Under the pieces are notes generated by a model. The model had not been told where the DNA came from. It saw nothing but the letters and a program-made list of their open reading frames with translations, and did no database searches. 64,000 nt of DNA, taken from contig NZ_JAFEWE010000001.1 of NCBI RefSeq assembly GCF_017355785.1, positions 62,001 through 126,000 of the forward strand, read 5' to 3'. The stretch's first letter is position 1. Every line of letters begins with the position of its first letter. The position numbers were made by a program, and so were the translations under genes. This DNA comes from Desertivirga arenae (GTDB taxonomy: Bacteria > Bacteroidota > Bacteroidia > Sphingobacteriales > Sphingobacteriaceae). Below are positions 34,535-43,783 of this stretch, one piece after another.

Positions 34535-36448
34535 ATGATATATCCTTTTACGGCAATAGTAGGGCAGGAAAAATTAAAAAAAGCACTTCTATTATGTGCG
34601 GTAAATCCCTCTATAGGGGGAGTTTTGATTAGAGGCGATAAAGGGACGGCTAAAAGTACAGCGGCAAGAGCACTGGCGAAGATCGTTCCTCCTATCTCCA
34701 AAACCGTTGGTTGCAGGTTTAACTGTCCCGACTACGCTCCTTTAAGCATTTGTGAAGCCTGTATGCAAATAGAAAAAGAGCTTGAACTGGTTCAGGTCCC
34801 TTTTGTCAACCTACCTCTGGGAGCATCAGAGGAACGGGTTTTGGGACAGCTGGATCTGGAAGGCATCCTGATTGAAAAGAAAAAAAAGCTTCAACCAGGC
34901 TTGCTTGCATCGGCCCATCAAGGGATTCTTTATATAGACGAGGTTAACCTGCTTTCAGATCATCTGGTGGATGTACTCCTTGATGCAGCAGCCATGGGGG
35001 TTAATACTATCGAACGTGAAGGTCTATCGATTAGTCACCCTTCGCGATTTACGCTGATCGGGACTATGAACATTGAAGAAGGGAACCTTCGACCTCAACT
35101 GCTCGATCGCTTTGGATTAATGGTGGATGTAGAGGCCCCTGCAAGCATTGAAGAGCGCACAGAAGTTGTTCGCCGGCGTGTGGCCTATGAAAGTGACCCT
35201 GCAACCTTTATTTCGCGGTGGAGAGAAGAACAGGAAACATTACGCAGTAAACTTATTACTGCTAAAGAACTTCTACCCCAGGTGCAGCTAAAAGACGACC
35301 TTTTAACACTGATTAGTGAACTTTCTATGGGAATGGGTGTAAAAAGCCTTAGAGCAGATATAGTGATGTATAAGACAGCACAAACGATAGCTGCATTAGA
35401 TGGTCGTACTGAAGTAACAGCAGAAGACATCCGCGAAGCTGCAGAGCTAGTGCTGGCACATAGAAGTCACCAAAGACCTTTTTCTGACCCAGGCTTTAAC
35501 AAAGATAAACTTGACGATATGATCAGCCGGTCGCAGTCGAAACAAGATAACGGGCACGAAGACGAACACCAAACGAATACCCAATCTGAGGAAGCGGAGT
35601 TGGACGATTCTGGATCATATCAGGACAGTTCGGAGGAACACACCTTCAATGCGCAACAGCAACAATCAATACCAAGGATAGAATTAAAGATCAATACCAG
35701 CCTGGATGAACTTAAGGAAGGTAAGCGAAGTCTAGTTGACCGTGCAAAAAAAGGAAAGTATACAAGAGCAGAACGATCAGGAACATTAACAGAAATCGCA
35801 ATTGACCCTACCATTTATCATGCAATCCATCGCGATCCCGAAAACTTCGAATTGCGAAAGGAAGACCTTCAACAAAAGGTACGAAACGGAAAAACAGGAA
35901 ACTTAATCCTTTTTGTTGTTGACGCTTCCGGATCTATGGCAGCAAATAAGCGAATGGAAGCAGTAAAAGGCACCGTATTGAACCTTTTGAAAGATGCCTA
36001 TCAGAGAAGGGATGAAGTAGCCGTTATTGCGTTCCGGGGAATAGAGTCAAAAGTATTACTACAACCTACCCGCAGCGTTGAACTAGCTGAAGTAGCATTG
36101 CAGAAACTGCCTACCGGAGGCCGGACACCTCTCCCCCATGCCTTACAAACAGCTTTTCAATTAATGAAGAAGGTTGGTACCGCAGAAGAATTAAAACCGA
36201 TACTGGTTATTCTAAGTGATGGGAAAGCAAATGTACCGGTGGCGGGTGGTGATCCCTGGGAAGAAACTTTAACTATTTCTGCGGGTATTAAGAATGATGA
36301 AATACCAGGTTTGGTAATTAATACAGACATTGACTACCTGCAGCTTGGCCGGGCTCAACAAATGGCGGAAGCGTTAGGCCTGGAATATATTTCTTTAGCC
36401 GATATTGATTCAGACAATCTTACTCCGGTGGTGAAAAAGGTTTTATAA
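34535..36448 (+). CDS. ChlI-ChlD (BchI-BchD) type AAA+/VWA chelatase subunit, probable cobaltochelatase partner of CobN
   Basis: A 637-residue fusion. The N-terminal AAA+ part (1 to about 320) shows FTAIVGQEKLKKAL, Walker A GDKGTAKSTAARAL, an inserted cysteine cluster CRFNCPDYAPLSICEAC, and Walker B GILYIDEVNLL. A Glu/Asp/Ser-rich hinge (about 325-375) leads to a C-terminal VWA domain with the MIDAS motif VDASGSMAA, the metal-binding T of TGGRTPLPHAL, and ILSDGKANVP. Mg chelatases use separate I and D subunits; the fusion beside cobN suggests it replaces CobS and CobT. It ends 2 nt from a convergent transporter gene. Confidence 0.9.
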   Translation: MIYPFTAIVGQEKLKKALLLCAVNPSIGGVLIRGDKGTAKSTAARALAKIVPPISKTVGCRFNCPDYAPLSICEACMQIEKELELVQVPFVNLPLGASEERVLGQLDLEGILIEKKKKLQPGLLASAHQGILYIDEVNLLSDHLVDVLLDAAAMGVNTIEREGLSISHPSRFTLIGTMNIEEGNLRPQLLDRFGLMVDVEAPASIEERTEVVRRRVAYESDPATFISRWREEQETLRSKLITAKELLPQVQLKDDLLTLISELSMGMGVKSLRADIVMYKTAQTIAALDGRTEVTAEDIREAAELVLAHRSHQRPFSDPGFNKDKLDDMISRSQSKQDNGHEDEHQTNTQSEEAELDDSGSYQDSSEEHTFNAQQQQSIPRIELKINTSLDELKEGKRSLVDRAKKGKYTRAERSGTLTEIAIDPTIYHAIHRDPENFELRKEDLQQKVRNGKTGNLILFVVDASGSMAANKRMEAVKGTVLNLLKDAYQRRDEVAVIAFRGIESKVLLQPTRSVELAEVALQKLPTGGRTPLPHALQTAFQLMKKVGTAEELKPILVILSDGKANVPVAGGDPWEETLTISAGIKNDEIPGLVINTDIDYLQLGRAQQMAEALGLEYISLADIDSDNLTPVVKKVL

Positions 36449-36450
36449 AG

Positions 36451-37155
36451 TTAACGAAAAAGCTCGTAAATGAAGAAGCTGCCTAAGGCGGCAGATGCAA
36501 TACCGGCAATCCCGTTCATCCATTTAAATAATATCATATTCTTTTGCAGAAAGCGGCTCATCGTTGAGATAAGGGCATAACTATATATTCCCATAGTGAT
36601 AATTATTCCGATGGATTCGATCACTAAAACCATGATTGATTCCTGCATAGTGGAGGCACCGATCACTAAAGCAGAGGTTAAAACGCCTCCTGTTCCAGCC
36701 AATCCATGAAGCATTCCTACCCAAAAGGACCGGTTAAAAGGTCCTTTCTTTTTCTCCTGATCATCAGCCTTTTGGACGTGATGGAACGACTTATCATAAC
36801 CAGGGTTTTGCTCCTGATATCTGGTCATCATCAGGTCGATCTTCTTGTTTCGCTTTATAGCCTGAAAGCCAAGGATGATCATAATGGGACCTATACTGAT
36901 CTGCGCCCATTGAGAAATATCACTAACAAAAAAATGCAGGGAAGATTTGAAGATTAAAGCTATACCACCAAAAATGAGCAGGGTAACAGAATGCCCCAGG
37001 GCCCATTGCGAAGCACGAAGCATAACGCTCCATGAAAGCCTTTTCCTGCTTGCTGCGTTTTCTGCGGCAAGCACAGAAACAGCCGTAACATGATCTGGCT
37101 CAAAAGAATGAAGAACGCCGGCTAGTAGAGGCCTGCTGATACTTAATAAACTCAT
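36451..37155 (-). CDS. NicO/NiCoT-like divalent metal (probable cobalt) transporter
   Basis: A 234-residue membrane protein with about six helices. The first helix carries H-S-F-E-P-D-H, matching the H-x4-DH signature of nickel/cobalt permeases (NiCoT and the wider NicO/UreH group), in LLAGVLHSFEPDHVTAVSVLA. A second motif, GMLHGLAGTGGVLTSALVIG, echoes it in helix 4. The loop between (about 110-150) is charged and contains HH. Location next to the cobalt chelatase genes favours cobalt uptake. It is convergent with the ChlI-ChlD gene, 2 nt apart, and its promoter must lie opposite the start of the riboswitch. Confidence 0.75.
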   Translation of the reverse strand: MSLLSISRPLLAGVLHSFEPDHVTAVSVLAAENAASRKRLSWSVMLRASQWALGHSVTLLIFGGIALIFKSSLHFFVSDISQWAQISIGPIMIILGFQAIKRNKKIDLMMTRYQEQNPGYDKSFHHVQKADDQEKKKGPFNRSFWVGMLHGLAGTGGVLTSALVIGASTMQESIMVLVIESIGIIITMGIYSYALISTMSRFLQKNMILFKWMNGIAGIASAALGSFFIYELFR

Positions 37156-37256
37156 TTTCTATAGGTTAGAGCGTAAAAACGCAAGTCGAATCCAGCTTTG
37201 AAAAGGCTGGCAAGATAACCGTTTTTTTTAATATTAAATTATCCGGTAAATTACCA

Positions 37257-37264
37257 TACATTTG
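37257..37264 (+). promoter_or_regulatory. -7 element of the riboswitch-controlled transport transcript
   Basis: TACATTTG fits TAnnTTTG and lies just 7 nt before the first base of riboswitch stem P1, exactly where a start for the aptamer is needed. The upstream TTA is an imperfect -33. Confidence 0.65.
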
Positions 37265-37271
37265 CAGCGCA

Positions 37272-37440
37272 AAAGGTAGCAGTTCTATATAGAACGCTTT
37301 AATAGGGAATACCGGTGAGAATCCGGAACAGTCTCCGCTGCTGTAACCCCCAGAAAGAACCTGCAAAAATGCCACTATTGAAACATCCTAATGTACAACG
37401 GGAAGGCGCAGAGTTCGGGGAAGTCAGAAGACCTGCCTTG
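37272..37440 (+). ncRNA. Cobalamin riboswitch (+ strand)
   Basis: The B12 aptamer landmarks are in order: P1 5' arm AAGGTAGCAG, the B12-box region around 37312-37350 (AGGGAATACCGGTGAGAATCC, then CCGCTGCTGTAA), TGCCACT, the GGGAAGG arm, and the closing AAGTCAGAAGACCTGCC, whose CTGCCTT pairs with the 5' arm. It precedes the BtuF-like gene by 41 nt. That short gap suggests control of translation initiation rather than a terminator, since no T-run hairpin is seen. B12 should repress the downstream uptake genes. Confidence 0.95.
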
Positions 37441-37481
37441 AATAATTACTCATAAATGCTTTCGGAAGAAAGGCAGAGAAT

Positions 37482-38666
37482 ATGCTAGAAATCAAAAATC
37501 ATTTCAAGTCAGTCAGGGAAGGGATTTTTCTGAAAGGCGCAATTCAGACAGTAAAAACAGGGGTTATTTTAGTACTGCTATCTCCTTTGTCATTATTTGC
37601 CCAATCAGGAAAAGCCACCCCAAAAAGCACTATTAAATATGCTAAGGGCTTTGCACTGAGCTATCGGGGCAATTACAAGGTATTAAGCATTCTTAATTAT
37701 TATAACGATCAGGTCGATACCCTTCGTTATTTGTTGCTCGATCGTAAAGCCCCTGTTCCAAAAGGCTTTTCAAACACACAGATCATCCGTACCCCTGTTA
37801 AAAGTCTTATCACGATGTCTTCTATGCACATCGCACTCACCGAATTTGCAGGAGCCGCTAATCTGATCACCGGTCAGGGTAATTTCAAATATGTTTCCTC
37901 TCCCCTGGTCAGAAAGAACATAAAAACCGGAAAGGTTAAAGAGGTGGGTTTGGATGGAGACTTAAACCAGGAAATGATCATTTCAATGCGCCCTGACGTT
38001 CTCATGGTTATGGGTAATCCTTCGGCTCGTTTCAGCAAGTACCAAACTTTGATGAACGCTAAGGTTGCTGTTTTAGCAATGAATGAGTGGCTAGAAACCA
38101 CTCCCCTGGGGCGAATGGAATGGGTAAAGTTGGTAGCAGCGCTCACCAATAATGAGGCTGTTGTTAACCAAAAGTTCGAAAAGGTAGAAAAAGAGTATGC
38201 AAGACTTGTTCAGGTAGCTAAAAAGGCTAAAACGCGACCACTGGTTATTACAGGAATGCCTTTTAAGGGGACCTGGAATGTTCCTGACGCTGATAGCTAT
38301 AATACTAAACTGTTCCTGGATGCAGCAGCCTCATACCACTGGTCGAAACAAAAAGGAACAGGCAGTTTACCCTTAACATTTGAGGCAGTTGCTCCCGTAG
38401 CACTAAAGGCTGATTACTGGTTAAATATCGGCTACGTTAATTCTAAACTGGACATTATAGCTAAAGACGAGCGTTTTGCTTCGTTCAGGCCTTTCAAATC
38501 CGGCAAAATGTTCAATTACAACAAAAGAATTAACGATGTTGGCTCTAACGATTACTGGGAATCTGGAGGTGTGAACCCTCATTTGATCCTTGCCGATCTT
38601 ATTAAGATCCTTCACCCCGAATTACTGCCAAACTACAAGCTTTTCTATTACAAACAATTGCAATAA
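37482..38666 (+). CDS. btuF: BtuF-like cobalamin ABC transporter substrate-binding protein
   Basis: A 394-residue periplasmic-binding protein of the TroA/BtuF fold. The hydrophobic export signal is at about 28-41 and ends SLFAQ, after an unusually long polar N-terminus with no better start in frame. Two lobes follow, linked by a helix. Typical text is RTPVKSLITMSSMHIALTEFAG, then MRPDVLMVMG, MEWVKLVAAL and DAAASYHW. Bacteroidota homologues are often annotated as iron-complex binding proteins, but the riboswitch directly upstream marks this as B12 uptake. The TonB receptor gene follows after 42 nt. Confidence 0.9.
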   Translation: MLEIKNHFKSVREGIFLKGAIQTVKTGVILVLLSPLSLFAQSGKATPKSTIKYAKGFALSYRGNYKVLSILNYYNDQVDTLRYLLLDRKAPVPKGFSNTQIIRTPVKSLITMSSMHIALTEFAGAANLITGQGNFKYVSSPLVRKNIKTGKVKEVGLDGDLNQEMIISMRPDVLMVMGNPSARFSKYQTLMNAKVAVLAMNEWLETTPLGRMEWVKLVAALTNNEAVVNQKFEKVEKEYARLVQVAKKAKTRPLVITGMPFKGTWNVPDADSYNTKLFLDAAASYHWSKQKGTGSLPLTFEAVAPVALKADYWLNIGYVNSKLDIIAKDERFASFRPFKSGKMFNYNKRINDVGSNDYWESGGVNPHLILADLIKILHPELLPNYKLFYYKQLQ

Positions 38667-38708
38667 GTATTTCAATTATTGGGGTTACCCACTTTTTAAT
38701 TCAATTCA

Positions 38709-40889
38709 ATGAAGTTCAAATTTCGTTCGTCTTTGGCTGTGCTGGCTCTTGGCTGTGGTCAATTCAACTATTCCCTGGCTCAGGATCATCCCTCAGAGAT
38801 CTTATCCTCAAGGCAACAACTAGACACTGTAATCGTAAGTTCGACCAGAAACCCGGTCAACAGGAACAGGGTCCCGCAAAACATTACTGTTATCAGCAAA
38901 GCTGCAATTGCATTAACACCTTCGTCAGAGCTGACGGATATTATTAAAAAGAATTCTTCTGTAAACGTCATCCAATATCCCGGCCTATCTGCGGGTGTTA
39001 GTATACGCGGGTTCCGACCTCAATTCAGCGGACTAAATCAAAGAACACTCTTACTGGTAGATGGAAGACCGGCTGGAACAGCTAATATAGCAACCATAAA
39101 CACTTCTGACGTTGAGCGTGTGGAGATTCTAAAAGGTCCTGCCTCTGCATTATATGGCTCTCAAGCAATGGGTGGTGTGGTAAATGTGATCACCAAAAAA
39201 TCTACGGGAGCACCGAAGACTAGTTTGTTTGCAGAATATGGTTCTTATGAAACTTTCAAAGCAGGTGGAAGTACAGGAGGCTCAATTAATAAGCGCCTGG
39301 ATTATGACTTATCTTTCAATATTTTTGACCGTAACAAGAATATGGAGCTTGGGAAGAATAACCTGCTTCGGGATTGGTTTGGATACGACGTCGCTGTCAA
39401 AAATTTCCTTACAGGCGACACGGCGCACATAGACGACAGACGTTCGGATGGATTAAAACGTGAATATACAAGGGTAAACTATAACAATGAGAACATCCGT
39501 TTTGGCTATAAACTTTCTGATAACTGGAGAGCTGATGTGAAAGCAGAGCGATTTGCAGCGGTAAATGTTGAAGCTCCAAGCGATATCACTTACATCAATG
39601 CCCGGCCTTCCAGTAAAGACATCAACAAGTATATGGGAGAAGCTTCGGTATCAGGAAAAGTAGCCAATCACCAGGTTTCTATAAGAGGATATCTAACCAC
39701 CGAAGATAGTGCCAACAAAGATCTTCAAAATAACGGAGTTTCTATCCCTCCTTATGTTTCCTACATGGCTACTTCGAAATGGAACGGGCTTCAGTTGAAA
39801 GATATATATACCCTGGATCAGCATAGTCTGATAGCCGGCATTGATTATATGAGCGCCACTACCGAGTCGAGAAGATTTACAGATAAGACGGAAATTGGAA
39901 CATACTCTCCAAACTATGAATTACAATCAGTTGCAGCCTACTTACAGGCTCAGCTAAGCTTCCTCAACAACAGACTATTGATAAACCCCGGTGCCCGTTA
40001 CGACCTGATCACTTACGATGTAAAATCCACCCCGTTTTTAACAAATTATAGTCCCGGTAAAGAAACTAATCCATTCTTTAGTCCGAGTTTAGCAACGCAG
40101 TTCAACATCTTCAAAACTCTTGCTGTTCATGGTACCTTCGGCAGGGCTTTCGTAACCCCTGATGCTTATAATGTAGCAGGCTATTCGGAAAATACAAATG
40201 CTGGTAAAACAGATGTGACACGTGGCAACCCAAACCTGAAGAATGAAAGTTCTGTATCATGGGATGCCGGAGTTCGTGTTTTCAAAACTGATTTCGGACT
40301 ATCTGCAGATATCACTTATTTCTTTACAGACGTAAAGAATAGGATTACAAAAAGTGTTTCTGCAGCGGCGGCGGGAGAAAAGACACCCGATGGGGCTCAA
40401 ATCACTAATATTACTACTTATGTGAATGCTGACAAGGCCTTTATCCGGGGCTTGGAATGGGAGGTTTCATATGATTTAGGTGCATTACATAATAACGCTT
40501 ACGCCTTACGCTTCTACGCGGATGCAACGCATAACTTCAAAGCAACCGAAATAACGGCAGGATCTAACGGATCAACCTATAAGGATATCAACAATGTGGC
40601 CAAGTTCACCGGAAACTTTGGTATCGAGTACAACACGTTGAAAGGCTTAGCATTCCGCTTAAACAACCGGTACGTAGGGAAACGTACAGATATCTTCAGT
40701 GATAGCAAAGCACCAGTGATTGTCTACCCACCCTTCATGACAGTAGACCTGTCTGGCAGCTACACTTATGCGAGGAAGCATACTTTCACCTTACTTTTAA
40801 ACAATATCACCGACGAGAATTACTATGAAAAGAGAGGCTATAACCTTCAGGGAAGAAGCTTTTCGTTAAGGTACGGTTTAAGTTTTTAA
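38709..40889 (+). CDS. btuB: TonB-dependent outer membrane receptor, BtuB-like
   Basis: A 726-residue receptor. A signal peptide (about 1-24) is followed by a TonB-box-like DTVIVSSTRNP, the plug domain (about 45-160, with SAGVSIRGFRPQFSGLNQRTLLLVDGRPAG and VERVEILKGPASALYGSQAMGGVVNVITKK), and a 22-strand barrel ending in YGLSF with terminal phenylalanine. No carboxypeptidase-like SusC extension is present, so it belongs to the simple BtuB/FecA-size class. It is co-regulated with the BtuF-like gene by the cobalamin riboswitch, which supports corrinoid transport. Confidence 0.93.
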   Translation: MKFKFRSSLAVLALGCGQFNYSLAQDHPSEILSSRQQLDTVIVSSTRNPVNRNRVPQNITVISKAAIALTPSSELTDIIKKNSSVNVIQYPGLSAGVSIRGFRPQFSGLNQRTLLLVDGRPAGTANIATINTSDVERVEILKGPASALYGSQAMGGVVNVITKKSTGAPKTSLFAEYGSYETFKAGGSTGGSINKRLDYDLSFNIFDRNKNMELGKNNLLRDWFGYDVAVKNFLTGDTAHIDDRRSDGLKREYTRVNYNNENIRFGYKLSDNWRADVKAERFAAVNVEAPSDITYINARPSSKDINKYMGEASVSGKVANHQVSIRGYLTTEDSANKDLQNNGVSIPPYVSYMATSKWNGLQLKDIYTLDQHSLIAGIDYMSATTESRRFTDKTEIGTYSPNYELQSVAAYLQAQLSFLNNRLLINPGARYDLITYDVKSTPFLTNYSPGKETNPFFSPSLATQFNIFKTLAVHGTFGRAFVTPDAYNVAGYSENTNAGKTDVTRGNPNLKNESSVSWDAGVRVFKTDFGLSADITYFFTDVKNRITKSVSAAAAGEKTPDGAQITNITTYVNADKAFIRGLEWEVSYDLGALHNNAYALRFYADATHNFKATEITAGSNGSTYKDINNVAKFTGNFGIEYNTLKGLAFRLNNRYVGKRTDIFSDSKAPVIVYPPFMTVDLSGSYTYARKHTFTLLLNNITDENYYEKRGYNLQGRSFSLRYGLSF

Positions 40890-40957
40890 AGAGTCTAAGA
40901 TTCTCGTTCATTAATCCAGCCATTGTGACGCTTTGCTTAACGTGAAGAACAGGATTG

Positions 40958-40988
40958 CTCTACCGATGGGTTTTAACTATCGGTAGAG
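40958..40988. terminator. Hairpin between convergent btuB-like and btuD-like genes
   Basis: A perfect 10-bp stem (40958-40967 with 40979-40988) without a T-run. Location between convergent genes suggests a shared terminator, but this is uncertain. Confidence 0.45.
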
Positions 40989-41049
40989 TATCACTATAGT
41001 GTCTCTACGGGTCCTATTTTAAAAACGAGCCGCTGAGACTTAAGCGCAT

Positions 41050-42051
41050 TTATAAAGCCAGTTTTCTTAGTTCCCCAATTAGTTGTTCTATAGAGGAGCA
41101 TTCACTACTGCTGGTATTGGTTCTGATTAACCAGCTATTGCCATGAGCTGCAACTTCGATAAGCGGAAGTTGAGGGTTCTCTGCAACCACAAATCCGTTC
41201 CTAATCAGGGCGCGTTTGGTCCAGAAGGCCGCGGCGCCGCTTCCTTTGAGATTGATACTCCTTTGCCCTTCTTCGTGAATGCTGAAAGTTCCGCTTTCAC
41301 GGTCGAACAAGATTCCATTTTTCTCAAAAGCTTTTTCGAACACCTCGTTTAAAACCAGATCTTCCGGCAACCCTGCATCAACATTACCGTCCTTTTTCAG
41401 CAACCAGATCTTATCGGCAACCTGTAAGGCCAGATCCAGTTCATGGGTGGATACCAAGATAGCTTTATTAGTTTCCTTGGCAAGACGGTGTAATAAGCGC
41501 ATCATCTCAATCCGGCTTGGCAAATCCAGGTGTGCGGTAGGTTCATCGAGAATAATAAGCGGCGTATCCTGCGCAAGGGCTCTTGCTAACATCACTTTCT
41601 GGGATTCGCCATCGCTTAACTGCCCCATCTTCCGATCCAGGAAGTTCTCCAAATGAGTAGCAGAGATAGCGTTCTGAATAACCTCCCGGTCCTTTCTCCC
41701 CAATCGTCCAAGCCAGCCGGAATAGGGATTTCTCCCCAGGGAAATAAGGGAGTAAACATCCAGGTTGGATGACCTTACAGAATCTGTGAGGACCACACTT
41801 AGTTTAGTAGCAATCTCCATTGGTTTGAGATCGGACAGGAGTTTTCCATCAATCTTAACAGTTCCTTCGAAGGGGTCCTGCAAACCTGCTATGGTTCTGA
41901 TTAACGTTGACTTTCCCGCACCATTTGGGCCTAGCAGACAAACCAATTCACCCGCCTTCATTGCAATATTAAGAGGCCCCGCAACCTTAACTTTTTTACT
42001 ACCGTTCCTATACCCGATAGTAAGACCATCTATGTTCAGCAGCGTTCCCAT
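41050..42051 (-). CDS. btuD: BtuD-like ABC transporter ATPase with C-terminal extension
   Basis: A 333-residue ATPase of the FecE/BtuD group. Walker A is LLGPNGAGKSTLIRTIAGL, the signature is QLSDGESQKVMLARALAQ, Walker B LIILDEPTAHLD, and the switch histidine lies in VSTHELDLAL. The first 255 residues are a complete ABC domain. A further 80 residues (FDRESGTFSIHEEG, then FWTKRALIRNGF and WLIRTNTSSSE) have no counterpart in E. coli BtuD and may be a regulatory domain. It shares one base with the permease stop. Last gene of the riboswitch-controlled operon. Confidence 0.9.
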   Translation of the reverse strand: MGTLLNIDGLTIGYRNGSKKVKVAGPLNIAMKAGELVCLLGPNGAGKSTLIRTIAGLQDPFEGTVKIDGKLLSDLKPMEIATKLSVVLTDSVRSSNLDVYSLISLGRNPYSGWLGRLGRKDREVIQNAISATHLENFLDRKMGQLSDGESQKVMLARALAQDTPLIILDEPTAHLDLPSRIEMMRLLHRLAKETNKAILVSTHELDLALQVADKIWLLKKDGNVDAGLPEDLVLNEVFEKAFEKNGILFDRESGTFSIHEEGQRSINLKGSGAAAFWTKRALIRNGFVVAENPQLPLIEVAAHGNSWLIRTNTSSSECSSIEQLIGELRKLAL

Positions 42052-43130
42052 TAAAACCCTCTTAAATTCTTATTCCTTACAATCACCCAGATTACTACCG
42101 GAGAGCCAATAAGGGAAGTGATTACATTTATCGGGAGAGCAGTTTGACTTCCTGCGATTTGAGATGCGATGTCGCAAATAAGCATTAAGCCTACGCCTAT
42201 TAAGCAACAGGCTGGGATCAAGATCCGGTGGTTGGAGGTATTAAATAAGGCACGTGCCAAATGGGGTACAGCGATACCAATAAAGCCTATCGGGCCGCAA
42301 AATGCAGTGATACTTCCCGCAAGCAGACTGGTACTGCAAATAATTAGTAAACGGGCACGATTTACCGTTAATCCCATACTGCGCGCGTAATTTTCTCCCA
42401 GCAGCAGAGCGTCGAGCAATTTGGAGGAGGCAAAAGATACAATAAGCCCAATTGCTACCGCGACAGCCAATACAATAAGGTGTTGCTTAGTTACTCCTCC
42501 CAGTGATCCGAAAGTCCATAACAGGTATTCTTTGATCTGTTCAGGCGAGCTGAAATATTGCCATATACTTATAATCGCAAGGGTAATATTACCAATCATC
42601 ACGCCAACAATCAGCATAACAACATTATCCCGCAAGGAAGCAGAAATAGCAAGGATAACAAGCATTATAACAGCTGCCCCTACTGTCGACGCTGTTATCA
42701 AAAGCCAGCTTCCCGAGAGTCCCATTTCCTTGATCGTATAAATACTTGTAATGGTGCCGGCAGACAGCATGATCAGGGCAACGCCCAAACTTGCTCCTGC
42801 AGTGATACCCAAAATGGAAGGACCCGCAAGAGGATTCCGGAACAAGGTTTGCATCTGCAAACCGCTAACGGAGAGTCCGCAGCCAACTAATACAGCAGTT
42901 ATCGCCTTCGGTAGACGTATCTCCTGCACAATGAATAACCAGGCTTCGTCTTGAGATTTTTCGGAGAATAGGATCCTTACTACTTCCCTGAACGGAATAG
43001 AAATAGTACCAAAAGCAATATCTGCAATAAAACAGATTGCTAAAGCAAGAATAAGAAGAGGAACTAAAAGGCTGCTTCGGATTTTCGAACTTCTTCGCAC
43101 CTCTTCATCTACTGTAAATTTGCCCGACAT
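42051..43130 (-). CDS. btuC: BtuC-like FecCD-family ABC permease
   Basis: A 359-residue inner membrane permease with about ten helices. The family landmarks are EIRLPKAITAVLVGCGLSVSGLQMQTLFRNPLAGPSILGITAGASLG, then LLLGENYARSMGLTVNRAR (the coupling helix to the ATPase), ITAFCGPIGFIGIAVPHLAR and the final LPINVITSLIGSPVVIWVI. The protein class transports iron-siderophore, heme or B12. The riboswitch at the head of this transcript and the PduO gene 22 nt upstream indicate corrinoid. It is translationally coupled to the ATPase gene. Confidence 0.93.
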   Translation of the reverse strand: MSGKFTVDEEVRRSSKIRSSLLVPLLILALAICFIADIAFGTISIPFREVVRILFSEKSQDEAWLFIVQEIRLPKAITAVLVGCGLSVSGLQMQTLFRNPLAGPSILGITAGASLGVALIMLSAGTITSIYTIKEMGLSGSWLLITASTVGAAVIMLVILAISASLRDNVVMLIVGVMIGNITLAIISIWQYFSSPEQIKEYLLWTFGSLGGVTKQHLIVLAVAVAIGLIVSFASSKLLDALLLGENYARSMGLTVNRARLLIICSTSLLAGSITAFCGPIGFIGIAVPHLARALFNTSNHRILIPACCLIGVGLMLICDIASQIAGSQTALPINVITSLIGSPVVIWVIVRNKNLRGF

Positions 43131-43152
43131 TTATCTTTTTACAATCTAACCG

Positions 43153-43749
43153 CTAACCTTCTTCTGTTACAGCTTTCTTCTTCCTTTTATATAAAAACAA
43201 CTGCCATTTTTCTTCAGCAACCCCTGCTTTGTCCATTTCTGCCCTCGCAAGGGTAAAGAACAGATCAGACAGACGGTTAACATACGAAATAATGTATTCT
43301 TCTACACAAGCGGGATCTGTCTTCATCAAAGTAACCAGCCTTCTTTCTCCTCGTCTTATCTGCGTTCTGCAAACATGACAAAGAGCAGAGATCTCATTAC
43401 CTCCTGGCAAAAGGAAATAGTCTGAAGGAGAAGTAATACCTGCTTCAAGTTCATCGAGCCATTGTTCACAAAAACTTGCTCCATCCACTGGTTTCGGATT
43501 TGTATTTTCCTTGGTGGAATCAGAAGGACGGGCAAGGTGAGACATCATATCCATCAGATCTTTTTGTATACGGTGCAGGTTTGGCTGCCATTCGTGTTCA
43601 GCGCCTAATTTAGCTCTAAGCAATCCTATAGTCGAATTTGCTTCATCTAAAGCGCCGTTACATTCAATTCTGGGAGAATCTTTATCTTCTCTCTTGCCAC
43701 CGAAAACCCCGGTAGTTCCTTTATCGCCTTTTCTGGTATAAATCTTCAT
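43153..43749 (-). CDS. pduO: ATP:cob(I)alamin adenosyltransferase, PduO type
   Basis: A 198-residue enzyme that transfers adenosyl from ATP to cob(I)alamin or its precursors. The N-terminal YTRKGDKGTTGVFGG binds ATP. The central CRTQIRRGERRLVTL and the C-terminal YVNRLSDLFFTLAR contain the conserved arginines and the active-site R/N/D of PduO-type enzymes. It is unrelated to the CobA/BtuR type. It probably adenosylates imported as well as newly made corrinoid, matching its place between the transport genes and the epimerase-like gene under one riboswitch. Confidence 0.95.
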   Translation of the reverse strand: MKIYTRKGDKGTTGVFGGKREDKDSPRIECNGALDEANSTIGLLRAKLGAEHEWQPNLHRIQKDLMDMMSHLARPSDSTKENTNPKPVDGASFCEQWLDELEAGITSPSDYFLLPGGNEISALCHVCRTQIRRGERRLVTLMKTDPACVEEYIISYVNRLSDLFFTLARAEMDKAGVAEEKWQLFLYKRKKKAVTEEG

Positions 43750-43783
43750 TATATCTATTTTCTTATTTTTTAATTGATAAGAG

